NCBI GenBank assembly: GCA_964250805.1
Contig: CAXUHG010000006.1
Coordinates: 1-64,000 of the forward strand
DNA from: JBBQVS01 sp964250805
GTDB lineage: Bacteria > Chloroflexota > Ktedonobacteria > Ktedonobacterales > Ktedonobacteraceae
Direction: 5' to 3'
Length of the DNA: 64,000 nt
Both the position numbers and the translations under genes were made by a program. Positions 45,264 through 54,740 of the stretch are shown one piece after another. Position 1 is the first letter of the stretch; every line of letters begins with the position of its first letter. Under the pieces are notes generated by a model, which was not told the DNA's origin, made no database searches, and saw nothing but the letters and a program-made list of their open reading frames with translations.

Positions 45264-46637
45264 CTATTCGACATTACGACGCTCGGCGACTCGTACACGA
45301 AATTTGTAACCAAAGGTTGGTGTAGGAGCATTCTTGACACGTAGCTTTTCCTTTGGCTTGACGCGTTCCAGGCGTATCATATGCAGGACAACGGCTAACA
45401 CTAGTACTATCTGTGCCTCTGCCGCTCCCGCACCTAAACAAAGGTGTGTACCAGCGCCAAAGGGAAAGTAGGCACCGCGTTTCTTATGTTCCTTACGTGG
45501 TTCACTGTAACGCGTAATGTCGAATGCATATGGCTCAGGGAAGATTTCTGGCAAGAAGTGAGCGGCGGTGGTAGCGATGAGAACGTTTTGTCCCTTATCT
45601 ACACGATAACCCGCGAACTCAAATGTTTTAGCGGCATGGCGATTTACTACGGGAGCGATAGAATGAAGCCGCAATGTTTCCATCATGGCACCATGAAGGG
45701 CACCATGCGAACGAATATGAGCCGTGTCTGGCATACCTTGTGAGAAGAGAGAATCGGCCTCCTCTACACAGCACTCAAGAACATCAGGATGTTTGAGCAG
45801 TTCATACAGCATGTAGGTACATTCGTTCGCGGCGGTATCCAGGCCAGCAATGAAGGGACCTGTCGCGGCGAAGAGAATCTGAGCTTCATTGCCTAATAGC
45901 TCTTTGAACTCATCCTTTTTGCTAGCCGCTAGGATAGTATCGACGAGATCAGGTTTTTCGCGCGATGTTGCGCGGTGTTCCGCAACCATATCGCGTCCCA
46001 TTTGCTGAAAACGTCGTTTTGCGCGGGTATAGGATGGCATACGTAGCATAAAAGTCGGAGCCTGTTTGTTGATATGAACATTGAGGGAGGTTCTAACTGT
46101 GGTGATCATACTATCGAGATTGTCTCCTGGCGCATGATTTGCCAACGCTCTGCCAAGTTGTTCCGTGACGATAAGGCGAAATAAGTAAAGAGCGGGTATT
46201 TCTTCGCCGACCTGTAAGCGGTTGACGACGTTTTGCGCGATCTCGACAAGTAGAGGAATATCAGAGAGTAGAGTATTAGCTGAATAGCTCGTCTTGAACA
46301 ATTTACGTATTCTTGCATGTTGTTCGCCGTCGATATCTTGTAAGTACTCTTCGGCACCAAATTCACTACCGAAACTGTGCCATGCCTCTCTTGAACTAAA
46401 TTTGTCGGCACCTTCTTGCGTGACAAAAACATTTGCCTCCGGTCCCGCTATAATCACAATATCGCCTGTGGGTACGTGAATACGAAAAATTGGTCCAAAG
46501 CGTTTGTACTGCGCAACGATAAATCCCATCAAATCTTTCGTCAACTCACGTGCATTGCCCAAAAAAGGTAATCCCGGCACCAATGGTGGAAGAGGACGTT
46601 GGACAACTTCTGTCTCTGCGTCAGTCTGTGTACTCAT
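45264..46637 (-). CDS. Cytochrome P450
   Basis: 457 residues, soluble class. I-helix IAGLDTAANECTY (AGxDT), ExxR in MMETLRLHS, haem loop YFPFGAGTHLCLGAGAAEAQ with the thiolate Cys. N-terminal PPLVPGLPFLGNARELTKD proline-rich lead. The form resembles CYP51/CYP120-like bacterial P450s; substrate cannot be told. It is the first gene of the eight-gene leftward block and no ferredoxin gene is nearby, so electrons must come from elsewhere. Promoter region is 46638-46830; no local regulator. Confidence 0.94.
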   Translation of the reverse strand: MSTQTDAETEVVQRPLPPLVPGLPFLGNARELTKDLMGFIVAQYKRFGPIFRIHVPTGDIVIIAGPEANVFVTQEGADKFSSREAWHSFGSEFGAEEYLQDIDGEQHARIRKLFKTSYSANTLLSDIPLLVEIAQNVVNRLQVGEEIPALYLFRLIVTEQLGRALANHAPGDNLDSMITTVRTSLNVHINKQAPTFMLRMPSYTRAKRRFQQMGRDMVAEHRATSREKPDLVDTILAASKKDEFKELLGNEAQILFAATGPFIAGLDTAANECTYMLYELLKHPDVLECCVEEADSLFSQGMPDTAHIRSHGALHGAMMETLRLHSIAPVVNRHAAKTFEFAGYRVDKGQNVLIATTAAHFLPEIFPEPYAFDITRYSEPRKEHKKRGAYFPFGAGTHLCLGAGAAEAQIVLVLAVVLHMIRLERVKPKEKLRVKNAPTPTFGYKFRVRVAERRNVE

Positions 46638-46830
46638 TGTTAAGCTTGCTCCTTTTCGTCCATGACATACATAGTAAGCTTATTAGTCAACTATACACAT
46701 CATACTACATCTTGAAGGTTAGTTGCGGATTCAGGTTTGAGAAGTTGACAATCCCCAATTGATGTGCGACTGTCTATAGTACATTCTTGAATTTGTAAGG
46801 AACAGAGAAATGGGCATGGAAGCTAAGACG

Positions 46831-48636
46831 CTACTCGGCCTGTGAGATAGCCCAAGCCGCATTTACAAGGCCGATATGACTAAATGCCTGGGGGAAGTTG
46901 CCCAGTAGTTCGCCAGTTGCAGAATCTATTTCCTCGGCAAGTAGCCCGACATCATTTCCGTAGGCAATCGCTCGTTCAAACGTCGCCCTTGCTCGCTCGA
47001 CTTCTCCGGCGAGGGCAAGCGCGTGGGCCAGCCAGAAGGTGCAGAGCAGGAAGGTTCCTTCCTCGCCAGCAAGCCCATCAGTTGCACGGTAGCGATAGAC
47101 AAGCCCATGCTCATCAGTCAGCCGCTCGGCAATCGCATCAACAGTGGCTCGCACACGCGGGTCGGTGCCAGGGAGAAAGCCTACAATCGGCATCATCAGT
47201 GTGGAGGCATCCAGTTCATCGGAGCCAAACGCTTGTGTAAACGCGCCAGCCTTCTCGCTCCACCCATGCTCCAGAATGGTGTCGCGGATCTGATCACGCG
47301 TTGCTGTCCAGCTAGCGATCCGATTATGAGCATTTAACACGTCAGCTAGTCCAATAGCACGATCAAGTGCCACCCAACACATGAGCTTTGAGTAGAGATA
47401 GTCTCTCGGCTCTCCACGCACCTCCCAGATACCCTGATCGGACTCCTGCCAATGAGCAACCGCCGCATCAGCGACATCGACCAGGAAATGGCGTGTAGTC
47501 TCGTCAAGCATAGTGAGCTGGTCGCGTAAGCGATAAGCCGCATTGAGCAATTCACCATAGACATCAAGCTGACGCTGCTCCCACGCACCGTTGCCAATAC
47601 GCACTGGACGACTGGCACGCCACCCGCTTAAATGATTGAGCGTGCGCTCACTGAGATCACGCTCGCCGCCCACACCAAACATAATCTGCAGTTGTGTACC
47701 TCGTTGGAGTTGTGAAGCTACCGCACCTGCCATCCAAGAGAAAAACCAGGACGCCTCATCAGGACAAGCCGCAACCCAGAGTGCCTCCATAGTCAGCGAG
47801 GCGTCTCGAATCCAGGTATAGCGGTAGTCCCAGTTACGCTCACCTCCTATCGACTCAGGAAGTGAGGTCGTCGGTGCTGCAACGATTGCTCCGCTGGGGC
47901 GGAACATAAGTGCCTGTAATACACGACCACTATGATGAACCTGATCGCGCCAAGGTCCCTCGTATCTCTGGTGAAGGTCTGACCATGTACGCCAACCTGT
48001 CAAGGTATCGCGTAGAGAGTCGGTAATTGCCGTAGATGTATACACCTGTGGAGGTTCTTCCCAACTTCTTTGATGCTGCAACGAAAAGTTCGCCTGCTGA
48101 CCAGCATGAAGGGAAAAGCGAGCGTGTGCAGTCGAGCCTTCTATATCTAACATTCTATGTGAAGAGAGAACCAGGACATCCGCGCCACCACGAGAGAAAA
48201 CGCCGCCCTCAATTGGTCTAAGTAGGGGAAAGATAAGGCCGTATTCAGAGCGTGGTGCATACTCTAGCTCTATCTCTACTGATCCACTTTCACACGAGAC
48301 TGAGCGGAGTACAACGCCAGGAGAGGCAATCCCAAGCTCATGCCCACGTTCGTTGCGCCCAATAGCCATTGCATCGACCAGCACCGCAACGCCTGTTGGA
48401 GTGATAAATCGAGTCTCGATAACCATCGTAGTGTCGATATAGCGGCGGTGCGTCTCGGAGGCACCAATCGCATGAATAGACCAGTGACCAGCGTGATCGT
48501 CTAGCAGTCGTGCAAAGACTGATGGTGCGTCAAAGCGGGGAAAGCACAACCAATCAATAGAGCCTGTCCTGCTAACCAGCGCGGCTGAACGACAGTCCGA
48601 CAGCAACGCATAGTCAGCGATTGGCAAGTTACTCAT
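46831..48636 (-). CDS. Glycoside hydrolase family 15 protein (glucoamylase/trehalase-like)
   Basis: 601 residues. N-terminal beta domain (IADYALLSDCRSAALVSRTGSIDWLCFPRFDAPSVFARLLD) and (alpha/alpha)6 barrel. GERNWDYRYTWIRDASLTMEAL is a strong signature, followed by LYSKLMCWVALDRAI, YRATDGLAGEEGTFLLCTFWLAHAL containing the general base-like Glu. In Actinobacteria and Chloroflexi similar proteins are trehalases. No signal peptide, so cytoplasmic. ATG 48636 is chosen: AAGGAGAAGAG precedes it; the longer frame to 48675 lacks one. Confidence 0.93.
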   Translation of the reverse strand: MSNLPIADYALLSDCRSAALVSRTGSIDWLCFPRFDAPSVFARLLDDHAGHWSIHAIGASETHRRYIDTTMVIETRFITPTGVAVLVDAMAIGRNERGHELGIASPGVVLRSVSCESGSVEIELEYAPRSEYGLIFPLLRPIEGGVFSRGGADVLVLSSHRMLDIEGSTAHARFSLHAGQQANFSLQHQRSWEEPPQVYTSTAITDSLRDTLTGWRTWSDLHQRYEGPWRDQVHHSGRVLQALMFRPSGAIVAAPTTSLPESIGGERNWDYRYTWIRDASLTMEALWVAACPDEASWFFSWMAGAVASQLQRGTQLQIMFGVGGERDLSERTLNHLSGWRASRPVRIGNGAWEQRQLDVYGELLNAAYRLRDQLTMLDETTRHFLVDVADAAVAHWQESDQGIWEVRGEPRDYLYSKLMCWVALDRAIGLADVLNAHNRIASWTATRDQIRDTILEHGWSEKAGAFTQAFGSDELDASTLMMPIVGFLPGTDPRVRATVDAIAERLTDEHGLVYRYRATDGLAGEEGTFLLCTFWLAHALALAGEVERARATFERAIAYGNDVGLLAEEIDSATGELLGNFPQAFSHIGLVNAAWAISQAE

Positions 48637-48855
48637 TCTCTTCTCCTTGACAGTTAAGCGAAATAGGCATAACACAATAATCTCACCCGGAAAGGATAAG
48701 CCTGACGAATAGCATCTGCATGTTTGTATATAAATCCGTCCTTAGAAACACGTCCTTCTTGCTTCTGATTTACGCTGCTATTCTTCATTGTGGAATAGAA
48801 CAAAACTAGCCTTATGTTCTGATAAAAGAAACATCATTATTGGAGCGTTTACCAC

Positions 48856-50328
48856 ATGCATCGTCCTGCTATCAACCCTAAGATTACCGTCAGTATTGTT
48901 TTTATTGCGGCTATGTTCATGTCTATCATGGATTCGACTATTGTCAATGTCGCTCTGCCTTCGTTGAGCCGCGACTTTCATGCTATCGGCACGTCGATTG
49001 ACGCCATTGTCGTTGGCTATCTTGTCAGTCTCGCCATTATTATTCCAGCGTCGGGCTGGTTGGGTGATCGCTTCGGGACGAAACTTGTGTTTCTGAGTGC
49101 GCTGGGACTTTTCACGCTCGCCTCGGCTCTCTGTGGACTGGCACCAAATCTCCCTACACTGATTGGCTTTCGCGTGTTGCAGGGAATCGGTGGTGGCGCA
49201 TTGACTCCCGTTGGAACAGCTATCTTGTATCGCGCATTTCCGCCAATAGAGCGCGTTCAGGTGTCGCGCATTCTCATTATTCCAACTGTGCTAGCTCCGG
49301 CGTCTGGTCCCGTGATAGGCGGCTTGCTGATAGACAAGTTGTCGTGGCACTGGGTATTCTATGTCAATGTGCCGATTGGCGTAGCCGTTTTTCTCTTTGG
49401 TCTACTCTTCATGCAAGAGTACCGAGAAAGCACAACGAAATCCTTTGATATAGCAGGCTTCTTGTTAGCAGGCGTTGGTCTCGCACTGACGATGTATGCG
49501 TTGAGTGAGGGATCGAATTATGGCTGGAACTCTGTGGACATTCTCGGTAGTTTGATTATTGGACTCGCGCTAATTGTGGCTTGCGTTCTTGTCGAATTGC
49601 GCTCCACGCATCCAATTTTGAATTTGCGCCTTTTCCACAATCGAGGCTTCCGTGCCAGCAATCTTGTGACGCTGTTCTCTACCGCAGGCTTTCTCGGACT
49701 GCTCTATGCGGTGCCATTGTTTCTACAACAGGCACGCGGAGTTTCAGCACTTGTATCAGGTTTAACGACGTTTCCAGAGGCATTGGGCGTATTGATCTCT
49801 ACACAGATTGTAGCTCGTCTGTATCCCAACATCGGTCCTCGACGACTCATCGTTGGTGGACTCACAGGTGTAGCGATTTTCATGGCATCCATGAGCCTGA
49901 TTGGACAAGACACGTCATTATGGCTGGTACGTATCCTGATGTTCCTCATAGGAGCAGGTATGGCCTTTGCGTTTACATCTACCCAAGCAGCATCGTTCGC
50001 AACCATTTCGACAGAGGATACAGGTCAGGCATCGGCACTCTTCAACGCGCAACGCCAGATTGGAGCCTCGCTTGGTGTCGCATTGCTCAGCAGTGTGATT
50101 AGCATAGTTGGGCTAACACAGGTGAACGCGAATGGAGCAACGGTACCAAACTTAGCCGCCTATCATGCAGCCTTTATTACGGCAGCAGTACTAGCACTAA
50201 TCTCCGCCGTTATTGGTTTGAGTGTACGTGATAGCGATGCGGCGGCAACGATGCGGAACCGAAAGAGAGAGACCCAACAAGAGATTGCGCCGAACGAGGT
50301 ACAGGGAACAGAGCAGGTGCATGCGTAA
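48856..50328 (+). CDS. MFS drug-efflux type transporter (DHA2/EmrB-QacA family)
   Basis: 490 residues, 14 hydrophobic segments. Motif D1 MSIMDSTIVNVALPSLSRDF; motif A GWLGDRFGTKLVFL; motif C in PTVLAPASGPVIGGLLID; IGASLGVALLSSV near the end. Typical multidrug or antiseptic proton antiporter. GGAGCG is 10 bases before the ATG. Stands alone between a GH15 gene and a TIR gene; no neighbouring regulator. Confidence 0.93.
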   Translation: MHRPAINPKITVSIVFIAAMFMSIMDSTIVNVALPSLSRDFHAIGTSIDAIVVGYLVSLAIIIPASGWLGDRFGTKLVFLSALGLFTLASALCGLAPNLPTLIGFRVLQGIGGGALTPVGTAILYRAFPPIERVQVSRILIIPTVLAPASGPVIGGLLIDKLSWHWVFYVNVPIGVAVFLFGLLFMQEYRESTTKSFDIAGFLLAGVGLALTMYALSEGSNYGWNSVDILGSLIIGLALIVACVLVELRSTHPILNLRLFHNRGFRASNLVTLFSTAGFLGLLYAVPLFLQQARGVSALVSGLTTFPEALGVLISTQIVARLYPNIGPRRLIVGGLTGVAIFMASMSLIGQDTSLWLVRILMFLIGAGMAFAFTSTQAASFATISTEDTGQASALFNAQRQIGASLGVALLSSVISIVGLTQVNANGATVPNLAAYHAAFITAAVLALISAVIGLSVRDSDAAATMRNRKRETQQEIAPNEVQGTEQVHA

Positions 50329-50348
50329 GTAAGTGACACTAATAGCAA

Positions 50349-50397
50349 CATAAGCCGTCCAGTCATCTAAGAATGACTGGACGGCTTATGTTTTTTT
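50349..50397 (+). terminator. Strong rho-independent terminator
   Basis: Perfect 18-bp stem (50349-50366 with 50373-50390), 6-nt loop, then T7. It ends the MFS transcript and, read from the other strand, lies past the TIR gene's stop. Confidence 0.9.
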
Positions 50398-50471
50398 ACC
50401 CATTTTACACACTGCTTAGCATCAAATCTCCACCAAGGATATTACGCCGCTTGAGAGGTACATGAGTAGTC

Positions 50472-51638
50472 TCAAGAATTGTCTGAATGTAAGATAGTTT
50501 CTACGACCTTGTTCCACACCTCATCTTTTTGATGTTTATTCATCATGCTTAACGGAATGGTAGGATTGTTTACTGATTGAAAACGTGCAAGACTGGTGTA
50601 CTGGAAGCTACAAGGTCCAAGTATTACTGGAAGAATTGTGACACCTTCTTCCTCAGTACTTAGTAATAGAGGCAATTCTTCCTTCCAAATAAAATCTGAA
50701 GCAAGATAGTCAACGCTGACAAGCAAGATAGCGACACGAGATGATGCTACTGCCTTTTTAATAGCATCATTCCATTTTTCTCCAGGCTTAATCTGCGTGT
50801 CGTCCCACCATTTTATGGTCTTACTTGACTTTGCAGCCTTCAGGTGGACAAGCAAGCGATCAAAATCCTCTTTATCTTCATGACTATAGCTAATAAACAC
50901 ATCAAAGTGGTTATTGATAGGAGGCGTTATTGGAACTAATGATGAAGGTGACTGTCCATTCGCTTGCACCTCAGGAAGAGTCATATCTACCTTTTTCGGT
51001 GGCATGTTTTCGTAGAGAAACATCATCATCTGCAAGGTGTCGAAGCCCTCAAATTGAGGAAAAGAACGTAAGAGAGTCAAAAGCTGACGATTAAGTGCGG
51101 AGACATCTCCTAGAGGCACTTTTCCGAATTGATGCAGAAAATGTCTCAAGTGTTCAGCGTTTGATATTGGTAAGAAATATTCTGGAAAGTAGAGGTACAA
51201 TGGCTTACAACGGAGCGAGTAGCGATGGGGGCCAAGCAGGTCTTTGCCGATTTTGTCAAGCGCATCAAACTGCCCTACCTTAACCGCATCTATAAGTGCT
51301 AGTAACCCTTGTTTGATCCGCACCAAAGCATCTTTTTCGTTGCTATAAACGCTGTTCCAGCGCCAACGTTTCTCACTTTCGCTCCACCAGACACCGAATT
51401 TAGCGGCACTGCCGCCACTGATACTTCCCAATTCTTTTGTCTTAAATTCTAGCCAATAACAGAAACTATCAGGTTTTCCTACGGCATAGTGATTAAGGTC
51501 TATATCTTTCAAGTACTCGATTGGGAAGCGTTGGACAAAATCTTCACGTAATTGCTGTAAGTATTCGGGTGCCGTCTTAGAATTCTTCTGCAACCAACTT
51601 GCTAAAGCAGCCTGCCAATCCTTTATTTGAGTAGTCAT
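50472..51638 (-). CDS. TIR-domain protein with McrB-N-like front domain (putative defence effector)
   Basis: 388 residues. C-terminal TIR domain (about 245-385): HFDVFISYSHEDKEDFDRL, KWWDDTQIKPGEKWNDAI, VAILLVSVDYLASDFIWKEE; Glu320 or 321 fits the catalytic Glu of NAD-cleaving TIRs. The N-terminal part (about 35-175) contains DSFCYWLEFKTKELGSISGG, SAAKFGVWW, and YLYFPEYFLPISNAEHLRHF, which I associate from memory with the front domain of McrB-like AAA restriction proteins. No ATPase, nuclease or partner gene is adjacent. GAGG lies 6 bases before the ATG. If right, the front domain senses invasion and the TIR depletes NAD+ or makes a signal. Confidence 0.82.
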   Translation of the reverse strand: MTTQIKDWQAALASWLQKNSKTAPEYLQQLREDFVQRFPIEYLKDIDLNHYAVGKPDSFCYWLEFKTKELGSISGGSAAKFGVWWSESEKRWRWNSVYSNEKDALVRIKQGLLALIDAVKVGQFDALDKIGKDLLGPHRYSLRCKPLYLYFPEYFLPISNAEHLRHFLHQFGKVPLGDVSALNRQLLTLLRSFPQFEGFDTLQMMMFLYENMPPKKVDMTLPEVQANGQSPSSLVPITPPINNHFDVFISYSHEDKEDFDRLLVHLKAAKSSKTIKWWDDTQIKPGEKWNDAIKKAVASSRVAILLVSVDYLASDFIWKEELPLLLSTEEEGVTILPVILGPCSFQYTSLARFQSVNNPTIPLSMMNKHQKDEVWNKVVETILHSDNS

Positions 51639-51911
51639 CTATCCTCTTTCTCAGTAAGCCTCTTACAATGCGTTCTCTCAGGGAAATAGTATTCGTACAC
51701 TGGACTATACAGTTTTACTAGTGTAATAGATTCAAACAGAGATTGCAATATTTTTGTTCACGTTCTCAAGCCTCTTACAATTGATCTATTGAAGGATTAT
51801 AAAGATTGCTTTTTCGCTTCTTCAACAAAATAATGATATGATATTCTCACACATCTTATAAGCCGAAGTAGGAGAGGGAAGGAAACAATATAACCTGTAA
51901 AGGACTAGCTC

Positions 51912-52652
51912 ATGCGCGTATCGCTTTTCATCACCTGCTTCAATGACACACTTTTTCCAAATGTGGGAATCGCTACGACGCGCTTGCTAGAGCGGTTGGG
52001 GCACACGGTAGACTTTCCAGAGGCCCAGACATGTTGTGGGCAGATGCATTTCAATACAGGCTATCAAAGGGAGGCGATTCCGCTTGTGCGTCACTTTGTT
52101 GAGGTATTCGCGGATGCGAAGGTGATTGTCGCGCCTTCTGCCTCGTGTGTGGGTATGGTGCGCGATCTCTATAGTAAGGCGGCTGCACTTTCGGGCGAGC
52201 AATCGCTTATGACGGCTGTCGAAGAGCTTACACCGCGCGTCTACGAATTGTCGGAGTTCCTAGTCAAATATCTAGGCATTTCTGATGTGGGTGCCTACTA
52301 TCCACATCGCGTTACCTATCATCCAACCTGTCATAGTTTGCGTGTTTTACACGTTGGCGAGGCACCACTACAGCTTTTACGTGCGGTCAAAGGTATTGAT
52401 CTTGTCGAACTTCCTCATGCGCGTGAATGCTGTGGCTTTGGTGGCACATTTGCCATCAAAAACGCCGACACCTCGCTCGCTATGTTGAGCGACAAGACGC
52501 GCTGTGTGCTAGATACGGGTGCCGAAGTTCTCTGCGCCGCCGACACCTCCTGCTTAATGCATATTGGCGGTGGCCTTCATCGTCAACGGGCTGGTGTGAG
52601 CAGCGTCCATCTTGCCGAGATTCTAGCCAGTACAGAAAACGAGGGAGCATAA
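51912..52652 (+). CDS. lutA: LutA-type (Fe-S) oxidoreductase, L-lactate utilisation
   Basis: 246 residues with two CCG domains: SLFITCFNDTLFPNVG, TCCGQMHFNTGY; CHSLRVLHVGEAPLQLL, ARECCGFGGTFAIKNADTSLAML. With LutB and LutC it forms the iron-sulfur L-lactate dehydrogenase that oxidises lactate to pyruvate. AAAGGA precedes the ATG. TAATG overlap (1 base) with lutB. The 270 bp upstream, between it and the divergent TIR gene, hold the promoter; no lutR regulator is adjacent. Confidence 0.93.
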   Translation: MRVSLFITCFNDTLFPNVGIATTRLLERLGHTVDFPEAQTCCGQMHFNTGYQREAIPLVRHFVEVFADAKVIVAPSASCVGMVRDLYSKAAALSGEQSLMTAVEELTPRVYELSEFLVKYLGISDVGAYYPHRVTYHPTCHSLRVLHVGEAPLQLLRAVKGIDLVELPHARECCGFGGTFAIKNADTSLAMLSDKTRCVLDTGAEVLCAADTSCLMHIGGGLHRQRAGVSSVHLAEILASTENEGA

Positions 52653-54079
52653 TGACAGCTAAACCCTTACCAGTATTTCCTCAAGCAGCAAAGGCCGCAC
52701 TTGCTAATAGCCAGTTGCGTCGTAATATGGGGAAAGCCACGACGATAATTCGGGCAAAACGCGCGTCTGTCGTGGATGAACTTCCCGATTGGGAGATACT
52801 GCGAGAGGCTGGGTCAGCGATTAAAGCTCGAACAATGCGTCATCTCGATGAGTATCTGCTACAACTGGAAGCCTCGGTACAACAGGCTGGCGGACAGGTT
52901 CATTGGGCTAGCGACGCAGCCGAGGCGAATCGCATTATCACCAAGATTGTGCAAGCAACGGGTGCGGACCGCGTGGTGAAGGTAAAATCGCTCACAACGG
53001 ACGAAATTCATCTCAATGACGCGTTAGCTACAGCAGGCATTCACGCCATAGAGACCGACCTTGCCGAACTCATCATTCAGCTTGCAGGTGAGACATCTTC
53101 ACACATCCTTGTACCAGCGATTCATAAGAACCGCAGCGAGATTCGTGACCTCTTTCTACGCACCATTGCGAAGGGGCAAGACCTGACCGATGAGCCTAAA
53201 CAACTCGCCGCCACTGCACGACACTACCTACGTGAGCAGTTCATGTCCGCACAGGTTGCAGTGAGTGGTGCCAACTTTGCCATTGCCGAGACGGGCACCG
53301 TGTGTGTTGTGGAGAGCGAAGGCAATGGGCGCATGTGTCTCACGCTGCCTCAAACGCTCATCACAGTAATGGGTATTGAGAAGGTGCTGCCTAGTTTTCA
53401 AGACCTCTCCGTCTTCCTTCAACTACTGCCACGCAGCTCGACAGGGGAACGGATGAATCCCTATACCAGCTTATGGACAGGAGTAACAGCAGGCGACGGA
53501 CCACAAGCGTTCCATTTGGTGTTGCTCGACAACGGACGCACGAACGTCCTTGCTGATACAGTTGGGCGGCAAACGCTCCATTGCATTCGCTGTAGTGCTT
53601 GCCTCAATATCTGTCCAGTCTATTCGCGTACAGGTGGACACGCTTATGGCTCGGTCTATCCAGGTCCCATTGGAGCAATTCTTACACCACAGCTTATTGG
53701 CGTAAAACAAGCCAAGACGCTTCCGTATGCATCAACACTGTGTGGGGCATGTTATGAAGTGTGTCCCGTGAAAATTAACATTCCAGAGGTGCTATTGCAT
53801 TTGCGTGGGAAGGTGATTCAGCAGACTTCACCACTTGACCCGGAGGCTCTCGCAATGCGACAACTGGCTTCTACCTTTGCCAGTCCTAAACGGTATGAGC
53901 AGGCACAGCGATTAGCACGACGCGGACAACGCCTCTTTGTGCATGGGGGCGTTATCGACTCACTGCCTGGAATGCTCGCTGGTTGGACAACTGCCCGCGA
54001 CCTTGCGCCGTTGCCACAGCAGAGTTTCCGCGATTGGTGGCGTTCGCGGAAGCAACAAGAGAAGGGGAATGCTGAATGA
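52652..54079 (+). CDS. lutB: LutB-type iron-sulfur protein, L-lactate utilisation
   Basis: 475 residues from ATG 52652, whose first base is the last of the lutA stop; an upstream extension in frame is only antisense-like overlap of lutA. N-terminal DUF162/LUD domain (about 60-310, including VKVKSLTTDEIHLND, FAIAETGTVCVVESEGNGRM), then two 4Fe-4S sites: CIRCSACLNICPVY and CGACYEVCPVKINIP. C-terminal DUF3390-like tail ends WWRSRKQQEKGN. Electron-transfer subunit of the lactate oxidase complex. Overlaps lutC by 4 bp. Confidence 0.94.
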   Translation: MTAKPLPVFPQAAKAALANSQLRRNMGKATTIIRAKRASVVDELPDWEILREAGSAIKARTMRHLDEYLLQLEASVQQAGGQVHWASDAAEANRIITKIVQATGADRVVKVKSLTTDEIHLNDALATAGIHAIETDLAELIIQLAGETSSHILVPAIHKNRSEIRDLFLRTIAKGQDLTDEPKQLAATARHYLREQFMSAQVAVSGANFAIAETGTVCVVESEGNGRMCLTLPQTLITVMGIEKVLPSFQDLSVFLQLLPRSSTGERMNPYTSLWTGVTAGDGPQAFHLVLLDNGRTNVLADTVGRQTLHCIRCSACLNICPVYSRTGGHAYGSVYPGPIGAILTPQLIGVKQAKTLPYASTLCGACYEVCPVKINIPEVLLHLRGKVIQQTSPLDPEALAMRQLASTFASPKRYEQAQRLARRGQRLFVHGGVIDSLPGMLAGWTTARDLAPLPQQSFRDWWRSRKQQEKGNAE

Positions 54080-54720
54080 AACCTACGCCAAAAGAGCACA
54101 TACTAGCTCGTATCCGCCAAGCTGTCGCGGATGCAACGGAGCCACCGCAAGCACATCTGGACTACCGCACACACGATGAACGAGAGCATACCACCATTGT
54201 CGAGGATTTCATCGAACGGCTAGTCGATTACAAAGCACAGGTAACACAGACAGAGCAGGCTCATCTAGGATATGCTATTGCGGATGCTTGCCAGAAATAT
54301 AATGTAACGCGTCTTGCGGTTCCGAGCGATGTTCCCGCTGAATGGTTGCCCATCAATATCCCTATTCTACGGGATGACCCTCCCTTATCTGTTGCCGACC
54401 TCAACGAAAGCTCTGGCGTTCTCACGGGTTGCGCCGTCGCCATCGCTCAAACAGGAACGATTATTCTGGATGGAGGCGCGACGCAAGGAAGACGCATTCT
54501 CTCGCTAGTGCCCGACCTGCATCTGTGCGTAGTACACACACACCAGATCGTAGGGCTGGTTCCTGAAGCGATTACAATGCTCATGGAGAAGGCAACACAT
54601 CCCATCACAATGATATCAGGTCCATCGGCGACCAGCGACATCGAATTGAGCCGCGTTGAAGGTGTACATGGTCCGCGCACGCTCCACGTCTTCGTCGTGC
54701 AAGGGGAAGTAACTTCTTAA
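54076..54720 (+). CDS. lutC: LutC-type LUD-domain protein, L-lactate utilisation
   Basis: 214 residues, one LUD domain. TGCAVAIAQTGTIILDGGATQGRR, LVPDLHLCVVHTHQIVGLVPEAI, and the terminal SATSDIELSRVEGVHGPRTLHVF are all family landmarks. Third gene of the lutABC operon, translationally coupled to lutB by ATGA. Confidence 0.94.
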   Translation: MKPTPKEHILARIRQAVADATEPPQAHLDYRTHDEREHTTIVEDFIERLVDYKAQVTQTEQAHLGYAIADACQKYNVTRLAVPSDVPAEWLPINIPILRDDPPLSVADLNESSGVLTGCAVAIAQTGTIILDGGATQGRRILSLVPDLHLCVVHTHQIVGLVPEAITMLMEKATHPITMISGPSATSDIELSRVEGVHGPRTLHVFVVQGEVTS

Positions 54721-54740
54721 CTCCTTTGCACGAATATGAG

